Assembly: GCA_900319225.1 (NCBI GenBank)
Contig: ONNV01000006.1
Span: forward strand, 62,001 to 126,000
Direction: 5' to 3'
Length of the DNA: 64,000 nt
Origin: an uncultured Prevotellaceae bacterium
GTDB taxonomy: Bacteria > Bacteroidota > Bacteroidia > Bacteroidales > Bacteroidaceae
Part shown: positions 38,895-48,240 of the stretch, in pieces
How the letters are laid out: the number at the start of each line of letters is the position of its first letter
How positions within the stretch are numbered: position 1 is the stretch's first letter
The notes under the pieces: model-generated
Seen by the model: only the letters and a program-made list of their open reading frames with translations
Told to the model about the DNA's origin: nothing
Database searches by the model: none
Made by a program: the position numbers and the translations under genes

Positions 38895-39986
38895 ATGAAT
38901 AAGACAACCAAACGTGTGCTTATTGCCGTTATCGTGATAGGCCTTGCCGTATGGGGCATTATCAGTTTCAAACCTAAGAAAAACAGTGATATTCCTGCCG
39001 GACCGATGCCCGGAGCCATGGGAGGCCCTGCAGCAGCATTGGGTCGTGGCGGCCAAACCTTACTGGTGCGTCACGTGATCATGCAGCCCACAGAACTTGT
39101 GGACGGAATCAACATCAGCGGCAGCCTCATCCCCAATGAGGAGGTAAACCTCTCTTTTGAGACATCGGGCAAGATTACCGATATTTTCTTTGAGGAGGGC
39201 AGCAAGGTAAAGAAGGGTCAGGTTCTGGCCAAGATCAACGACGCCCCTCTGCAGGCCCAGCTCAAGAAGCTTGAGGCCCAGTATCAGTCAACAGAGGACC
39301 GTCTTGCCCGCCAGAAAGCCCTCTACGAGAAAGAGGCTGTAAGTAAGGAGGCATACCAGGAGGCCGAGGCCAACTTCAACAAGCTGCAGGCCGATATAGA
39401 AGAGTGCCGCGCCAAGCTGGACCAGACTGAGCTCAAGGCTCCGTTTGACGGAATCATAGGTCTGCGTCAGGTGAGCGTAGGTGCATATGCTTCACCCAGC
39501 ATAAACGTAGCCACACTTACCAACACAGAGAAACTCAAGGTTGAGTTCGCCATTCCTGAGCGTTACGCCGGAGTTCTGCAGAACGGCGCCAAGCTGACAT
39601 TCACGGTCGAGGGCATTGACGAGGTGTTCCACGCACAGGTATACGCCACCAACTCCAAGGTTGACCAGGGCACCCGCACCTATCTGGTTCGTGCCATCTA
39701 CGACAACGTTGGCGGCAAGCTGGTTCCCGGCCGATACGTAAGCGTCAATCTGAACACCCGCACATTCGATAACGCTCTGGCTGTCCCCAGCGAGGCAATC
39801 ATATCTGAGATGGGTATTGACAAGGTGTTCCTCTACAAGGCCGGCAAGGCCATTCCGCAGGAGATCACCAAAGGTCTGCGTACCGATGCCATGGTACAGG
39901 TGCTGAGCGGCCTCAACGTAGGCGACACCGTTATCACCAGCGGCACCATGCAGCTGCGTACCGGAATGAGGGTTGAACTCAAATAA
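38895..39986 (+). CDS. RND efflux periplasmic adaptor subunit
   Basis: The 363-residue membrane-fusion protein links the inner-membrane pump to the outer-membrane channel. It has an N-terminal anchor helix (about 7-24) and a lipoyl half-motif (EVNLSFETSGKITDIFFEEG, about 77-96). A short coiled-coil hairpin follows (about 115-170, AQLKKLEAQYQSTEDRLARQ), then the second lipoyl half (LKAPFDGIIGLRQVSVGAYA), the beta-barrel and the membrane-proximal domain. It is the first gene of a three-gene operon, 11 nt before the pump. Confidence 0.93.
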   Translation: MNKTTKRVLIAVIVIGLAVWGIISFKPKKNSDIPAGPMPGAMGGPAAALGRGGQTLLVRHVIMQPTELVDGINISGSLIPNEEVNLSFETSGKITDIFFEEGSKVKKGQVLAKINDAPLQAQLKKLEAQYQSTEDRLARQKALYEKEAVSKEAYQEAEANFNKLQADIEECRAKLDQTELKAPFDGIIGLRQVSVGAYASPSINVATLTNTEKLKVEFAIPERYAGVLQNGAKLTFTVEGIDEVFHAQVYATNSKVDQGTRTYLVRAIYDNVGGKLVPGRYVSVNLNTRTFDNALAVPSEAIISEMGIDKVFLYKAGKAIPQEITKGLRTDAMVQVLSGLNVGDTVITSGTMQLRTGMRVELK

Positions 39987-39997
39987 TCTCATGCCCG

Positions 39998-42900
39998 ATG
40001 AACATCTCTGAACTTAGTATCAGGCGCCCGGTACTTGCAACAGTACTGGTGCTCATAATAATACTGTTCGGTATCGTAGGTTACACCAGCCTGGGTGTCC
40101 GCGAGTACCCGTCGGTAGATAACCCCATCATATCGGTATCGGCCTCCTACCCCGGAGCCAACGCCGAGGTCATAGAGAACCAGATTACAGAGCCGCTGGA
40201 GCAGCAGATCAACGGTATCCCCGGTATCCGCTCGCTCTCATCGGTCAGCCAGTACGGAAGCAGCCGCATCACCGTTGAGTTTGAGCTATCGGTAGACCTT
40301 GAGACCGCCGCCAACGACGTGCGTGACAAGGTATCGCGTGCCCAGCGAATGCTGCCCCGTGACTGTGATCCCCCCACCGTATCCAAGGCCGATGCAGACG
40401 CAATGCCTATCCTTATGGTTGCCCTGCACTCCGATAAGCGCTCCCTGCTGGAGTTGAGTGAACTGGCCGATCTTGTGGTTAAGGAGCAGCTCCAGACCAT
40501 CCAGGACGTAAGCTCCGTTATGATCTGGGGTGAGAAACGTTACTGCATGCGCCTGTGGCTGGATCCCGTAAAGATGTCAGGTTACGGCATCACCCCCATG
40601 GACGTAAAGAGCGCGCTGGACAAGGAGAACGTGGAGCTGCCGTCAGGTACCATTGAGGGTAACACCACAGAGCTTGAGATCCGCACCCTGGGTCAGATGC
40701 ATACAACTGAGGAGTTCAACAACCTGGTAATCAAGCATGACGGCACCAAGGTAATACGATTCAGCGACGTAGGCCAGGCTGAGCTCAGCCCGCGTGACAT
40801 AAAGAGTTACATGAAGATGAACGGCATCCCCATGGTGGGTGTGGCAGTCACCCCACAGCCCGGTGCCAACCACATCAACATCGCCAACGCCGTTTATGAC
40901 CGCATGAAGCTGATGGAGAAGGACCTCCCTGAGGACGTGGGTTACGAGTACGGTTTTGACAACACCCGCTTTATCCGCGCATCAATCAATGAGGTTAAGG
41001 ACACTCTGTACGAGGCATTCATACTGGTTATATTCATCATCTTCCTGTTCCTGCGTGACTGGCGTGTAACCCTTATCCCCTGCCTTGTAATCCCGGTTTC
41101 AATTGTAGGTTCATTCTTTGTGATGTACCTGCTGGGATTCAGTATCAACGTGCTCTCAATGCTTGCGGTGGTGCTGTCAGTAGGACTTGTGGTGGATGAC
41201 GCCATCGTTATGACCGAGAACATCTACAACCGCATTGAGAAAGGCATGACCCCGCTGCAGGCCGGTATCGACGGCTCGCGTGAGATCCTGTTCGCCATCA
41301 TATCCACCTCAATAACGCTGCTCTGCGTATTCGTACCTATCGTATTCATGCAGGGCCAGACTGGCCGCCTGTTCCGTGAATTCGCGTTCGTGATTGCAGG
41401 CGCCGTGGTGATATCCACATTCGCCGCCCTTACATTCACCCCCATGCTCTCCACCAAGATTCTGGTGCGCCGTGAAAAGAAAAACGCCCTTTACGCATGG
41501 TCCGAGCCCTTCTTTGAAGGCATGAACAAGTACTACAGCAAGAGTCTGGAGTTCATTCTCAGGAACCGATGGATAACCGTTGCCACCATGGTTCTGGCAC
41601 TTGGATTCGCCGCCTGGATGTGGACCAAAACCCCGTCCGAGATGGCTCCTATGGAGGACCGATCACAGGTAACTGTCCGCACCCAGGGCCCCGAGGGTGT
41701 AACCTACGAGTACATGCGTGACTACACCGAGCGTATAAATGACGTTGTCGATTCAATCATGCCCGATGCCAAGTTCGTGACCGCCCGAGTATCAAGCGGA
41801 GGCGGTAACATACAGATCACCCTTAAGGATATCAATGAGCGCAGCTACTCACAGATGGAGGTGTTTGAGAAACTGAGCGCCGCCGTACGCCGTGAGAACG
41901 ATGCCCGTGCATTCGTGCAGCAGCAGTCATCATTTGCAGGCGGTCGTGGAGGTATGCCGGTACGTTACGTTCTGCAGGCCACCAATATTGAGAAACTGCA
42001 GGATGTGCTGCCCAAATTCCTGGCCCGCGTAAATGAGAACCCCGCCTTCCAGATGGCCGATGCCGACCTTAAGTTCTCCAAGCCCGAGGTCCGCATATCA
42101 ATCAACCGTGAGAAAGCCAACCTGCTGGGCGTAAGCACCCGTGACATTGCGCAGACCCTGCAGTGGGGACTGAGCGGCCAGCGTATGGGTTATCTGTACA
42201 TGAACGGAAAACAGTATGACATTATAGGTGAGATAAACCGCCAGCAGCGTAACACCACCCAGGCCCTCAAGTCCATCTACATGCGTAGCGGTAGCGGCAG
42301 CATGATACAGATGGAGAACCTTGTAGACCTTAAGGAGGATATCGCACCACCCCGCCTGTACCGTTACAACCGTTTTGTATCGGCCACCGTATCGGCCGGA
42401 CTGGGTAAGGGCTACACCCTTGGCCAGGCACTTGACGAGATGGACAAGATTGCCAAGGAGACTCTGGATGACACATTCCGCACCGCACTTACCGGTGAGT
42501 CAAAGGATTTCCGCGAGAGCTCCAACAGCCTGCTGTTCGCATTCGGTCTGGCACTGCTGCTTATCTATCTGATCCTGGCTGCACAGTTTGAGAGTTTCAA
42601 GGATCCGCTCATCGTGATGATCACCGTGCCTCTGGCTGTGTTCGGAGCGCTTGTGTTCCTGCGTGCCGGTGGGCAGACCATGAACATTTTCAGTGAGATC
42701 GGTATCATCATGCTTATCGGCCTTGTAGCCAAGAACGGTATCCTGATTGTGGAGTTCGCAAACCAGAAACAAGAGGCCGGAATTGACAAGTTCATAGCAA
42801 TCCGTGATGCATCAATACAGCGTCTGCGTCCTATCCTCATGACATCAACATCAACCATGCTGGGTCTGCTGCCGCTTATGTTCGCGCACGGTGAGGGCAG

Positions 42901-43033
42901 CGCCGGACGTGTAGCTATGGGTACAGCCGTTGTAGGCGGTATGCTTATATCCACATTCTTTACCATGTATATTGTTCCGGCCATATACAGCTACATTTCT
43001 ACTGACCGTAAAACCCGCAAGAAAAAGGAATGA
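39998..43033 (+). CDS. RND efflux inner-membrane transporter (AcrB/HAE1-like)
   Basis: The 1011-residue proton-driven pump expels drugs or other hydrophobic compounds. Twelve membrane helices are arranged as in AcrB, with the first at about 10-30. The large loops contain PGANAEVIENQITEPLEQQI. The TM4 proton-relay pair is in SVGLVVDDAIVMTENIYN (Asp-Asp near 400), and the TM10 Lys is in IGLVAKNGILIVEFANQ. Length and residues are complete. Its stop overlaps the next ATG (ATGA, 43030-43033). Substrate range cannot be read from sequence. Confidence 0.95.
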   Translation: MNISELSIRRPVLATVLVLIIILFGIVGYTSLGVREYPSVDNPIISVSASYPGANAEVIENQITEPLEQQINGIPGIRSLSSVSQYGSSRITVEFELSVDLETAANDVRDKVSRAQRMLPRDCDPPTVSKADADAMPILMVALHSDKRSLLELSELADLVVKEQLQTIQDVSSVMIWGEKRYCMRLWLDPVKMSGYGITPMDVKSALDKENVELPSGTIEGNTTELEIRTLGQMHTTEEFNNLVIKHDGTKVIRFSDVGQAELSPRDIKSYMKMNGIPMVGVAVTPQPGANHINIANAVYDRMKLMEKDLPEDVGYEYGFDNTRFIRASINEVKDTLYEAFILVIFIIFLFLRDWRVTLIPCLVIPVSIVGSFFVMYLLGFSINVLSMLAVVLSVGLVVDDAIVMTENIYNRIEKGMTPLQAGIDGSREILFAIISTSITLLCVFVPIVFMQGQTGRLFREFAFVIAGAVVISTFAALTFTPMLSTKILVRREKKNALYAWSEPFFEGMNKYYSKSLEFILRNRWITVATMVLALGFAAWMWTKTPSEMAPMEDRSQVTVRTQGPEGVTYEYMRDYTERINDVVDSIMPDAKFVTARVSSGGGNIQITLKDINERSYSQMEVFEKLSAAVRRENDARAFVQQQSSFAGGRGGMPVRYVLQATNIEKLQDVLPKFLARVNENPAFQMADADLKFSKPEVRISINREKANLLGVSTRDIAQTLQWGLSGQRMGYLYMNGKQYDIIGEINRQQRNTTQALKSIYMRSGSGSMIQMENLVDLKEDIAPPRLYRYNRFVSATVSAGLGKGYTLGQALDEMDKIAKETLDDTFRTALTGESKDFRESSNSLLFAFGLALLLIYLILAAQFESFKDPLIVMITVPLAVFGALVFLRAGGQTMNIFSEIGIIMLIGLVAKNGILIVEFANQKQEAGIDKFIAIRDASIQRLRPILMTSTSTMLGLLPLMFAHGEGSAGRVAMGTAVVGGMLISTFFTMYIVPAIYSYISTDRKTRKKKE

Positions 43034-44349
43034 AACCACATAGAATAACACTGGCTATTGCAGCCTTGGGCGTAGGTCTGGCCTCACAGGCCCAGATCAT
43101 GACACTTAAGGAATGCCTTGAGAACGGCATCAGCGAGAGTTACCAGATAAAGCTGGTCAGCATCTCTGAGCAGAAAGCCGCCAATAATGACTCATGGCTT
43201 TATGCCGGAGGTTTACCTACCCTGAGCGCCACCGGCAGTTACTCCGGATCACTTTCCAGCAATGATGCCGTCAAAGCGTCCGATGGCTCCACGCTCTCAA
43301 ACCGCAATGATCTGGACCAGACATTCAGCGCCCAGATCCGTGCCGATTGGACCGTGTTTGACGGATTCAGCATACAGGCCACACGCAGCCGTCTGGATGA
43401 GCTCCACAACCAGAGCACCATACAGACCCGCATCACCATTGAGGATTACATAGCCAGCCTTACCACCGAGTACTACAACCTGGTAAAGCAGACCATACAC
43501 CTCAAGAATCTGGAGTATGCCACATCACTCTCACGTGAGCGTCTGCGTATTACCAGCGAGCGTTATGACATGGGCGGAAACTCACGTCTTGACTACCAGC
43601 AGGCACAGGTATACTTTAATGCCGACAGCGCCAGGAGCCTTAAGCAGCATGAGTCGCTGGCATCGGCCAACATCCGTATAAACAGGCTCATGTCAAACCA
43701 GGACCTGCGTGCCGAGCATTTTGCGGCCGATACATCCATCACCCTGCTTACCGGACTCGATTACGAGTCTCTCTATGAGGATATGATGAGAACAAACGCC
43801 TCACTGCTGCGCGCCGAGAGCAACCGTACGCTGGCACAGCTGGACCGCCGCACCGTTCAGGCCCGCAACTACCCGTACCTTAAGGTCAACGCATCATACG
43901 GCGTGTCACATAACATCTACGGTAACAGCACCTACACCGAGCGCACCAACTGGGGACCGTCATTCGGCGCAACCGTGGGCATGAACCTGGTTACTGGTAA
44001 GCAGCGTGCGCAGGAGCGTAACGCCCGTCTGGATGAACTTACGGCCGATATCACCATCGAGCAGCTGGAGTTGCAGCTCCGCGCCAACCTGGATGATTTC
44101 TGGCAGGCTTACCAGAACAACCTGATGCTGCTGGAACTGCAGGAGCAGAACCTCAAGGCCGCTCAGGAGACAATGGAGATTGCACAGGAGCGTTACCTGC
44201 TTGGTAACCTCTCAGGTCTTGAGATGCGTGAGGCCCAGAAATCCCTCCTGGATGCCGAGGAGAGCCTCCTCCAGGCCCAGTACGACACCAAAGTCTGCGA
44301 AATCTCCCTCCTCCAGATCAGCGGCCGCATCACCCAATATCTGGAATAA
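43030..44349 (+). CDS. TolC-family outer-membrane channel
   Basis: The 439-residue outer-membrane efflux protein has a signal peptide (about 1-21, ...GLASQAQ) and two internally repeated helical/beta halves typical of TolC: LKECLENGISESYQIKL at the start, then ERYDMGGNSRLDYQQAQV in half one and ERYLLGNLSGLEMREAQKSL in half two. It completes the tripartite pump encoded by the two genes before it. A hairpin of the REP type begins 12 nt after the stop. Confidence 0.93.
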   Translation: MKPHRITLAIAALGVGLASQAQIMTLKECLENGISESYQIKLVSISEQKAANNDSWLYAGGLPTLSATGSYSGSLSSNDAVKASDGSTLSNRNDLDQTFSAQIRADWTVFDGFSIQATRSRLDELHNQSTIQTRITIEDYIASLTTEYYNLVKQTIHLKNLEYATSLSRERLRITSERYDMGGNSRLDYQQAQVYFNADSARSLKQHESLASANIRINRLMSNQDLRAEHFAADTSITLLTGLDYESLYEDMMRTNASLLRAESNRTLAQLDRRTVQARNYPYLKVNASYGVSHNIYGNSTYTERTNWGPSFGATVGMNLVTGKQRAQERNARLDELTADITIEQLELQLRANLDDFWQAYQNNLMLLELQEQNLKAAQETMEIAQERYLLGNLSGLEMREAQKSLLDAEESLLQAQYDTKVCEISLLQISGRITQYLE

Positions 44350-44361
44350 GGGGCACAATTG

Positions 44362-44460
44362 GGGCACAATAGGGACGGTTCTATCTGTGCCCTTAAGAAA
44401 TAGTTTCAATTAGTTGAATATAATCAAAAGGGCACAGATAGAACCGTCCCTATTGCGCCC
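44362..44460. repeat. REP-like long hairpin, family C
   Basis: Arms of 33 nt (GGGCACAATAGGGACGGTTC ... TGTGCCCTT) with one mismatch surround a 33-nt AT-rich loop. The core GGGACGGTTCTAT is shared with family B. It follows the efflux operon and probably ends its transcription. Confidence 0.88.
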
Positions 44461-44461
44461 A

Positions 44462-44569
44462 TAACGGTGTTCCGCCGTTACCCGGCCTGGAAGGCCGGCA
44501 AGCGAATGGAATGAGCGCGTTTGCGGAGCAAACTAAAAAAATGGAAGGGACCTCCGTCCCGGAGGTCCC
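44462..44569. repeat. Cluster of three short hairpins
   Basis: TAACGG/CCGTTA (44462-44480), CCGGCC/GGCCGG (44482-44498) and GGGACCTCC/GGAGGTCCC (44547-44569) follow one another in a gene-free stretch. Together with the family C element before and the terminator after, the 307 bp from 44350 to 44656 are almost entirely foldable structure. Confidence 0.75.
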
Positions 44570-44604
44570 GCTTCACCGCAGCTGCTAACTGATACCCTAC
44601 CAAC

Positions 44605-44642
44605 AATAAAGAAGGCGCAAATTTCTTTGCGCCTTCTTTATT
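44605..44642. terminator. Bidirectional rho-independent terminator
   Basis: A 17-bp perfect stem (AATAAAGAAGGCGCAAA and complement) with a TTTC loop has T-rich ends on both strands. It lies 14 nt beyond the stop of the histone H1-like gene and is the clearest intrinsic terminator in the window. Confidence 0.85.
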
Positions 44643-44656
44643 TGTTCTGTTAATTC

Positions 44657-44830
44657 TTACTTAGCAGCTGCGAGAGAAGCCTTACGGAACTCCTTCATGA
44701 GTTTCTCGAGCTCCAGAGAAGCCTTACGAGCACGTGTACCGGCAGCCTTGTTACCCTTCTCGATCTGTGAATTTGCATCCTTTGCAAATGCTGCATAAAG
44801 CTCAGCAGCCTCTTTCAAAATTTTCTCCAT
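44657..44830 (-). CDS. Histone H1-like protein
   Basis: This 57-residue basic protein begins MEKILKEAAELYAAFAKDAN, continues with QIEKGNKAAGTRARKASLEL and ends with KLMKEFRKASLAAAK. It matches the histone H1/Hc1-like small proteins conserved across Bacteroidales, which are Lys/Arg/Ala-rich and probably bind DNA. It has no cysteine and no membrane segment. A TATTTTTG box (44880-44887, minus) lies 49 nt upstream and a strong terminator follows. High expression is expected from this tidy arrangement. Confidence 0.85.
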   Translation of the reverse strand: MEKILKEAAELYAAFAKDANSQIEKGNKAAGTRARKASLELEKLMKEFRKASLAAAK

Positions 44831-44879
44831 AGTTGTTTGTTATTGAAATGATTATGATAAAATAAAATTCATACTGACG

Positions 44880-44887
44880 CAAAAATA
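44880..44887 (-). promoter_or_regulatory. -7 promoter box of the histone H1-like gene
   Basis: TATTTTTG on the minus strand matches TAnnTTTG and gives a leader of about 45 nt. The rest of 44888-45073 holds nothing recognisable. Confidence 0.6.
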
Positions 44888-45073
44888 ATACTAAATCCGT
44901 TTGTTGCAAAGATTACGCCCGCTTTTTTTAAAAAAAATGTCAAAAATTTCTATACAATGGGTAAAATAGTTCAAAATCGGCCCTGTAGAGCCCTTAAGCA
45001 ACACTTCCGTGTTAATTCAGAACATGCATTGGAATAATACATGGCCCCCTTGTCCAATCTGCGCAAAAATGAC

Positions 45074-45081
45074 TATTTTTG
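45074..45081 (+). promoter_or_regulatory. -7 promoter box of the DUF4468 operon
   Basis: TATTTTTG matches TAnnTTTG and lies 25 nt before the ATG at 45107. Confidence 0.6.
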
Positions 45082-45106
45082 TGGAGTATATAAAATAAGG
45101 TATGAT

Positions 45107-45697
45107 ATGAAGAAGATTTTACTGACAATAGCAGCACTTTTGGTTACCGCACTTAGTTTCGCTAAGGTTGCAGATGAGCTTAACCCCAAATACGGGAAAG
45201 GTGCCGTACCCCAGAATGAGAACGGAACCGTATACTTTACCCAGACTGCCGATATTCCCCAGGGTATATCAGAAGACCAGTGCTACGCAATCCTGCTCAA
45301 CTGGGCCAAGGGACGTTTCGCTCAGCCTTACGCACAGTCAGGACGTATCCTAAATGAGGATGCCGATGCCAAGCGTTTCATATTCCACGTAGACCAGAAG
45401 ATAGTATTCAAAAGCTCAGCATTCTCTCTCGATGAATCCAGAATCACATACAACTTCTCAGCAACGATAAAGGATGGCAAGTACACCTTGAAGATGACCG
45501 ACATCAAGTACCGTTATGAGGAGGGCCGTGAGGGATCAAAGACTTTCCCCGCCGAGGACTGGATTACCGATAAGGAGGCATACAACAAGAAAGGCTCCAA
45601 GTTCCTTAAGAGTACCGGCAAGTTCCGCGTAAAGACAATTGACCTTAAGGACATCCTGTTCATGACTGCGGCCGACGCCGTTTCAGCAAACAACTGA
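45107..45697 (+). CDS. DUF4468-domain secreted protein
   Basis: The 196-residue exported protein has a signal peptide (MKKILLTIAALLVTALSFA) and a DUF4468 (TBP-like fold) domain. Landmarks are GTVYFTQTADIPQGISEDQC (about 40-59), the helix AILLNWAKGRFAQPY, IVFKSSAFSLDESRITYNFS and the repeat-like ATIKDGKYTLKMTDIKYRYE. It is exported to the periplasm or envelope; the function of DUF4468 is not known. The ATG at 45107 is chosen over 45041 because the earlier one lies upstream of the promoter box. It is the first gene of an apparent operon with the J-domain protein and the porin. Confidence 0.82.
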   Translation: MKKILLTIAALLVTALSFAKVADELNPKYGKGAVPQNENGTVYFTQTADIPQGISEDQCYAILLNWAKGRFAQPYAQSGRILNEDADAKRFIFHVDQKIVFKSSAFSLDESRITYNFSATIKDGKYTLKMTDIKYRYEEGREGSKTFPAEDWITDKEAYNKKGSKFLKSTGKFRVKTIDLKDILFMTAADAVSANN

Positions 45698-45702
45698 TCC
45701 GT

Positions 45703-46113
45703 ATGTCGTCCAGCAAGGAACTGTACAACATACTGGGAGTGGACAGTGCTGCGTCCGATGCCGAGATCCGCAGCGCATACGAGCGTCTGATTGCCGAAAA
45801 CCCGGAGGGCACTCCCCTGCATGAGAGCATCGTGAGGGCATATACCATCCTGTCTGATATGGACAGCCGTGCCGCGTATGACATTACCGGTAAGGTAAAG
45901 AATGCCCCCAAACGCCGCCGCACCACCCCCGGAAACGGTATAGACAAGGCCCGATACACGCTTAACACCCTGTTCCTGGCCGGAGCGGCAGTTACCACGA
46001 TACTGTTCGTACTCCAGCTGAGCGGAACCCTCACCACCATGCCGTTCTACTGGGCATGCGGTGCATCACTGCTCATAAAGATTGCAGAATACATACTCAG
46101 ACTTATCCCCTGA
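45703..46113 (+). CDS. Membrane protein with a degenerate J domain
   Basis: The 136-residue protein starts with a J-domain-like segment (ELYNILGVDSAASDAEIRSA, then YTILSDMDSRAAYD, about 6-62). The HPD tripeptide needed to stimulate DnaK is missing; the loop reads AENPEGTP. A basic linker (KNAPKRRRTTPG) leads to two membrane helices (about 86-105 and 113-133). It is a type of membrane-tethered J-like protein that cannot be a normal DnaK partner. It lies 5 nt after DUF4468 and 1 nt before the porin start. Confidence 0.75.
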   Translation: MSSSKELYNILGVDSAASDAEIRSAYERLIAENPEGTPLHESIVRAYTILSDMDSRAAYDITGKVKNAPKRRRTTPGNGIDKARYTLNTLFLAGAAVTTILFVLQLSGTLTTMPFYWACGASLLIKIAEYILRLIP

Positions 46114-46114
46114 C

Positions 46115-48214
46115 ATGTCCATAAAGATACAGTTCAAGACCGTTATCGTGATGGCAGCCATGCTCGCTGGATTTGCCACTCATATCAGCGCACAGAGCAC
46201 CCTGTCACAGAATCAGGATGGGTTCAACGGTGAGACCATGGACGGTTTCATGAACATGGACCCCGACAAGGACTCGACCGTAGTGGAGCGTACCGTATCA
46301 AAAGAGTATCACCAGTGGACAATCAACACCAATACGGGTCTGCCCGACTCTATCGATCCCGATACACTGCACCACTCTTTCCATAACGTACATCTTACAG
46401 AGGGTATGCTGGGCACATACAGCCATCTGGGCAATATGGGTTCTCCCCGTCTGTCCAGGCTCTGGTTTGAGCGTGAGGATCCTGAGGATTTTATATTTGA
46501 CGCACCCTATGACTTCTGGGTAAAGAGCCCCGACCAGTTCCGTTTTACCGATACCAAATCACCCCATGTAAGCATTGACTACTACAAGGGCGGTAACAAA
46601 CGTACCGGCGAGGAGCATATCAAAGGCTATTTTGCAGCCAATTTCAACAAGAGGGTCGGCATTGGATTCGATCTGGATTACCAGCTGGGCCGCGGCCGAT
46701 ATGAGAACCAGGCCACGTCAATGTTTGACGCACGCCTCTACACCTACTACCGCGGTGACCTGTATCACATTTACGCAACCGTAAACCGTGACAACATGAA
46801 GATCACTGAGAACGGAGGCGTTCATGATCCCATATACATAACCAACCCTGAAGAGAAGGAGGAGGGCAAGAAGAGCTATGCCCCTGAGGATATCCCCTTC
46901 CGTCTCTATAACAACTGGAACAACATAAAGCACTCACAGGCCCTGGTAAACCAGGAACTCACCATAAAGACCACCACATACCGTACTGACAGCATAGGCG
47001 ATACGGTTTATACGTTTGCCCGTGACATAGAGTACGGAAAGCTGGCCCACACCTTTGAGATTGGTGAGCTGCGCCGCAGGTACATATTCTACAGCGTACC
47101 CGACGGCTTCTACGCCCACACCTATCTTAACAATGACTCGGTGGACAAGATGAAAAACTTCTATGTCAAAAACACCCTGTCACTGTCACTGCTTGAGGGC
47201 TCCACAAAATGGGCTCTGGCCGGCCTTTCCGGTTTTGCCCGATATGAGTACAACAGCTTTACCATGCCCGATACGCTGGGCAGCAGGAACGACGAGTACA
47301 TGCGCCGTTACAATGAGGGTAATTTCATAGTAGGTGCATCACTTGCAAAAGCACAGGGTGAGAACCTCACGTTCGGAGCCGAATTTGAGACTGTATTGCT
47401 GGGTGAGAACCTGGGAGATTTCTCTATAGACGGTGAGATGGAGCTGAGCTACCCTGTAATGGGGCACGATGCCAGCATAGGTGCATATGCCCATATATCG
47501 GCCTCTGAGACTCCGTTCTTCATGGCACTGCAGCACTCCACCTTTGCCTGGTGGGATAAGGAATTTGACAAGACATTCCGCACCCGGTTTGGAGGATCGC
47601 TTGAGATAGAGAAGACCGGCACCCGCTTGCAGCTGGATGTGGAGAACATAGCCAACTACGTGTACCTTAAGAATGAGGGCGGCACATATGTCACTCAGGA
47701 CCAATATGCCATAACGCAGCCCACCTACTCCATCACTGCAGCTCAGCACAGCGGTTCAATCCAGATACTGAGCGCCACGCTGCAGCAGAATTTCCAGGCC
47801 GGTCCGCTGCATTGGGACAACCATCTCACGTACCAGCTCTCGGGTAACAAGGATATCATTCCTCTGCCTACCCTGAACCTGTTCACTGATCTCTATTTCA
47901 AGTTCATATACTACAAGAGACTGCACATGGAGGTGGGAGCCAACGCGCTCTTCTTTACCCGCTACAACGCACCCGGCTACTGCCCTGCTGTGGGTATGTA
48001 CCATCTGCAGAGTGACAGCTACAAACAGGAGGTAGGCGGTTATCCGCTGATGACTGCCTATGTAAACTGTTTCCTGCGCGGAGTAAGGTTCTACATCATG
48101 TACTACCATGCCAATAACGGCCAGATGGGCAACCGTGACTCATTCATAGTTCCCGGTTATCCTGCCAATCCGAGCATGGTCAAGTTCGGTCTTAGCTGGA
48201 CGTTCTACGATTAA
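46115..48214 (+). CDS. Putative outer-membrane porin (Porin_10-type)
   Basis: The 699-residue outer-membrane beta-barrel has a signal peptide (about 1-26, ...FATHISAQ), an N-terminal segment (DTLHHSFHNVHLTEGMLGTY) and many alternating amphipathic strands such as GIGFDLDYQLGRGRYENQAT. It closes with FGLSWTFYD, with the terminal aromatic-rich strand of outer-membrane proteins. This layout is that of the Bacteroidetes putative porin family (PF14121-like). The start at 46115 gives the signal peptide first and a 1-nt spacing to the previous gene. Confidence 0.85.
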   Translation: MSIKIQFKTVIVMAAMLAGFATHISAQSTLSQNQDGFNGETMDGFMNMDPDKDSTVVERTVSKEYHQWTINTNTGLPDSIDPDTLHHSFHNVHLTEGMLGTYSHLGNMGSPRLSRLWFEREDPEDFIFDAPYDFWVKSPDQFRFTDTKSPHVSIDYYKGGNKRTGEEHIKGYFAANFNKRVGIGFDLDYQLGRGRYENQATSMFDARLYTYYRGDLYHIYATVNRDNMKITENGGVHDPIYITNPEEKEEGKKSYAPEDIPFRLYNNWNNIKHSQALVNQELTIKTTTYRTDSIGDTVYTFARDIEYGKLAHTFEIGELRRRYIFYSVPDGFYAHTYLNNDSVDKMKNFYVKNTLSLSLLEGSTKWALAGLSGFARYEYNSFTMPDTLGSRNDEYMRRYNEGNFIVGASLAKAQGENLTFGAEFETVLLGENLGDFSIDGEMELSYPVMGHDASIGAYAHISASETPFFMALQHSTFAWWDKEFDKTFRTRFGGSLEIEKTGTRLQLDVENIANYVYLKNEGGTYVTQDQYAITQPTYSITAAQHSGSIQILSATLQQNFQAGPLHWDNHLTYQLSGNKDIIPLPTLNLFTDLYFKFIYYKRLHMEVGANALFFTRYNAPGYCPAVGMYHLQSDSYKQEVGGYPLMTAYVNCFLRGVRFYIMYYHANNGQMGNRDSFIVPGYPANPSMVKFGLSWTFYD

Positions 48215-48240
48215 GTCAATCTATCCTTTTTCAATATACT

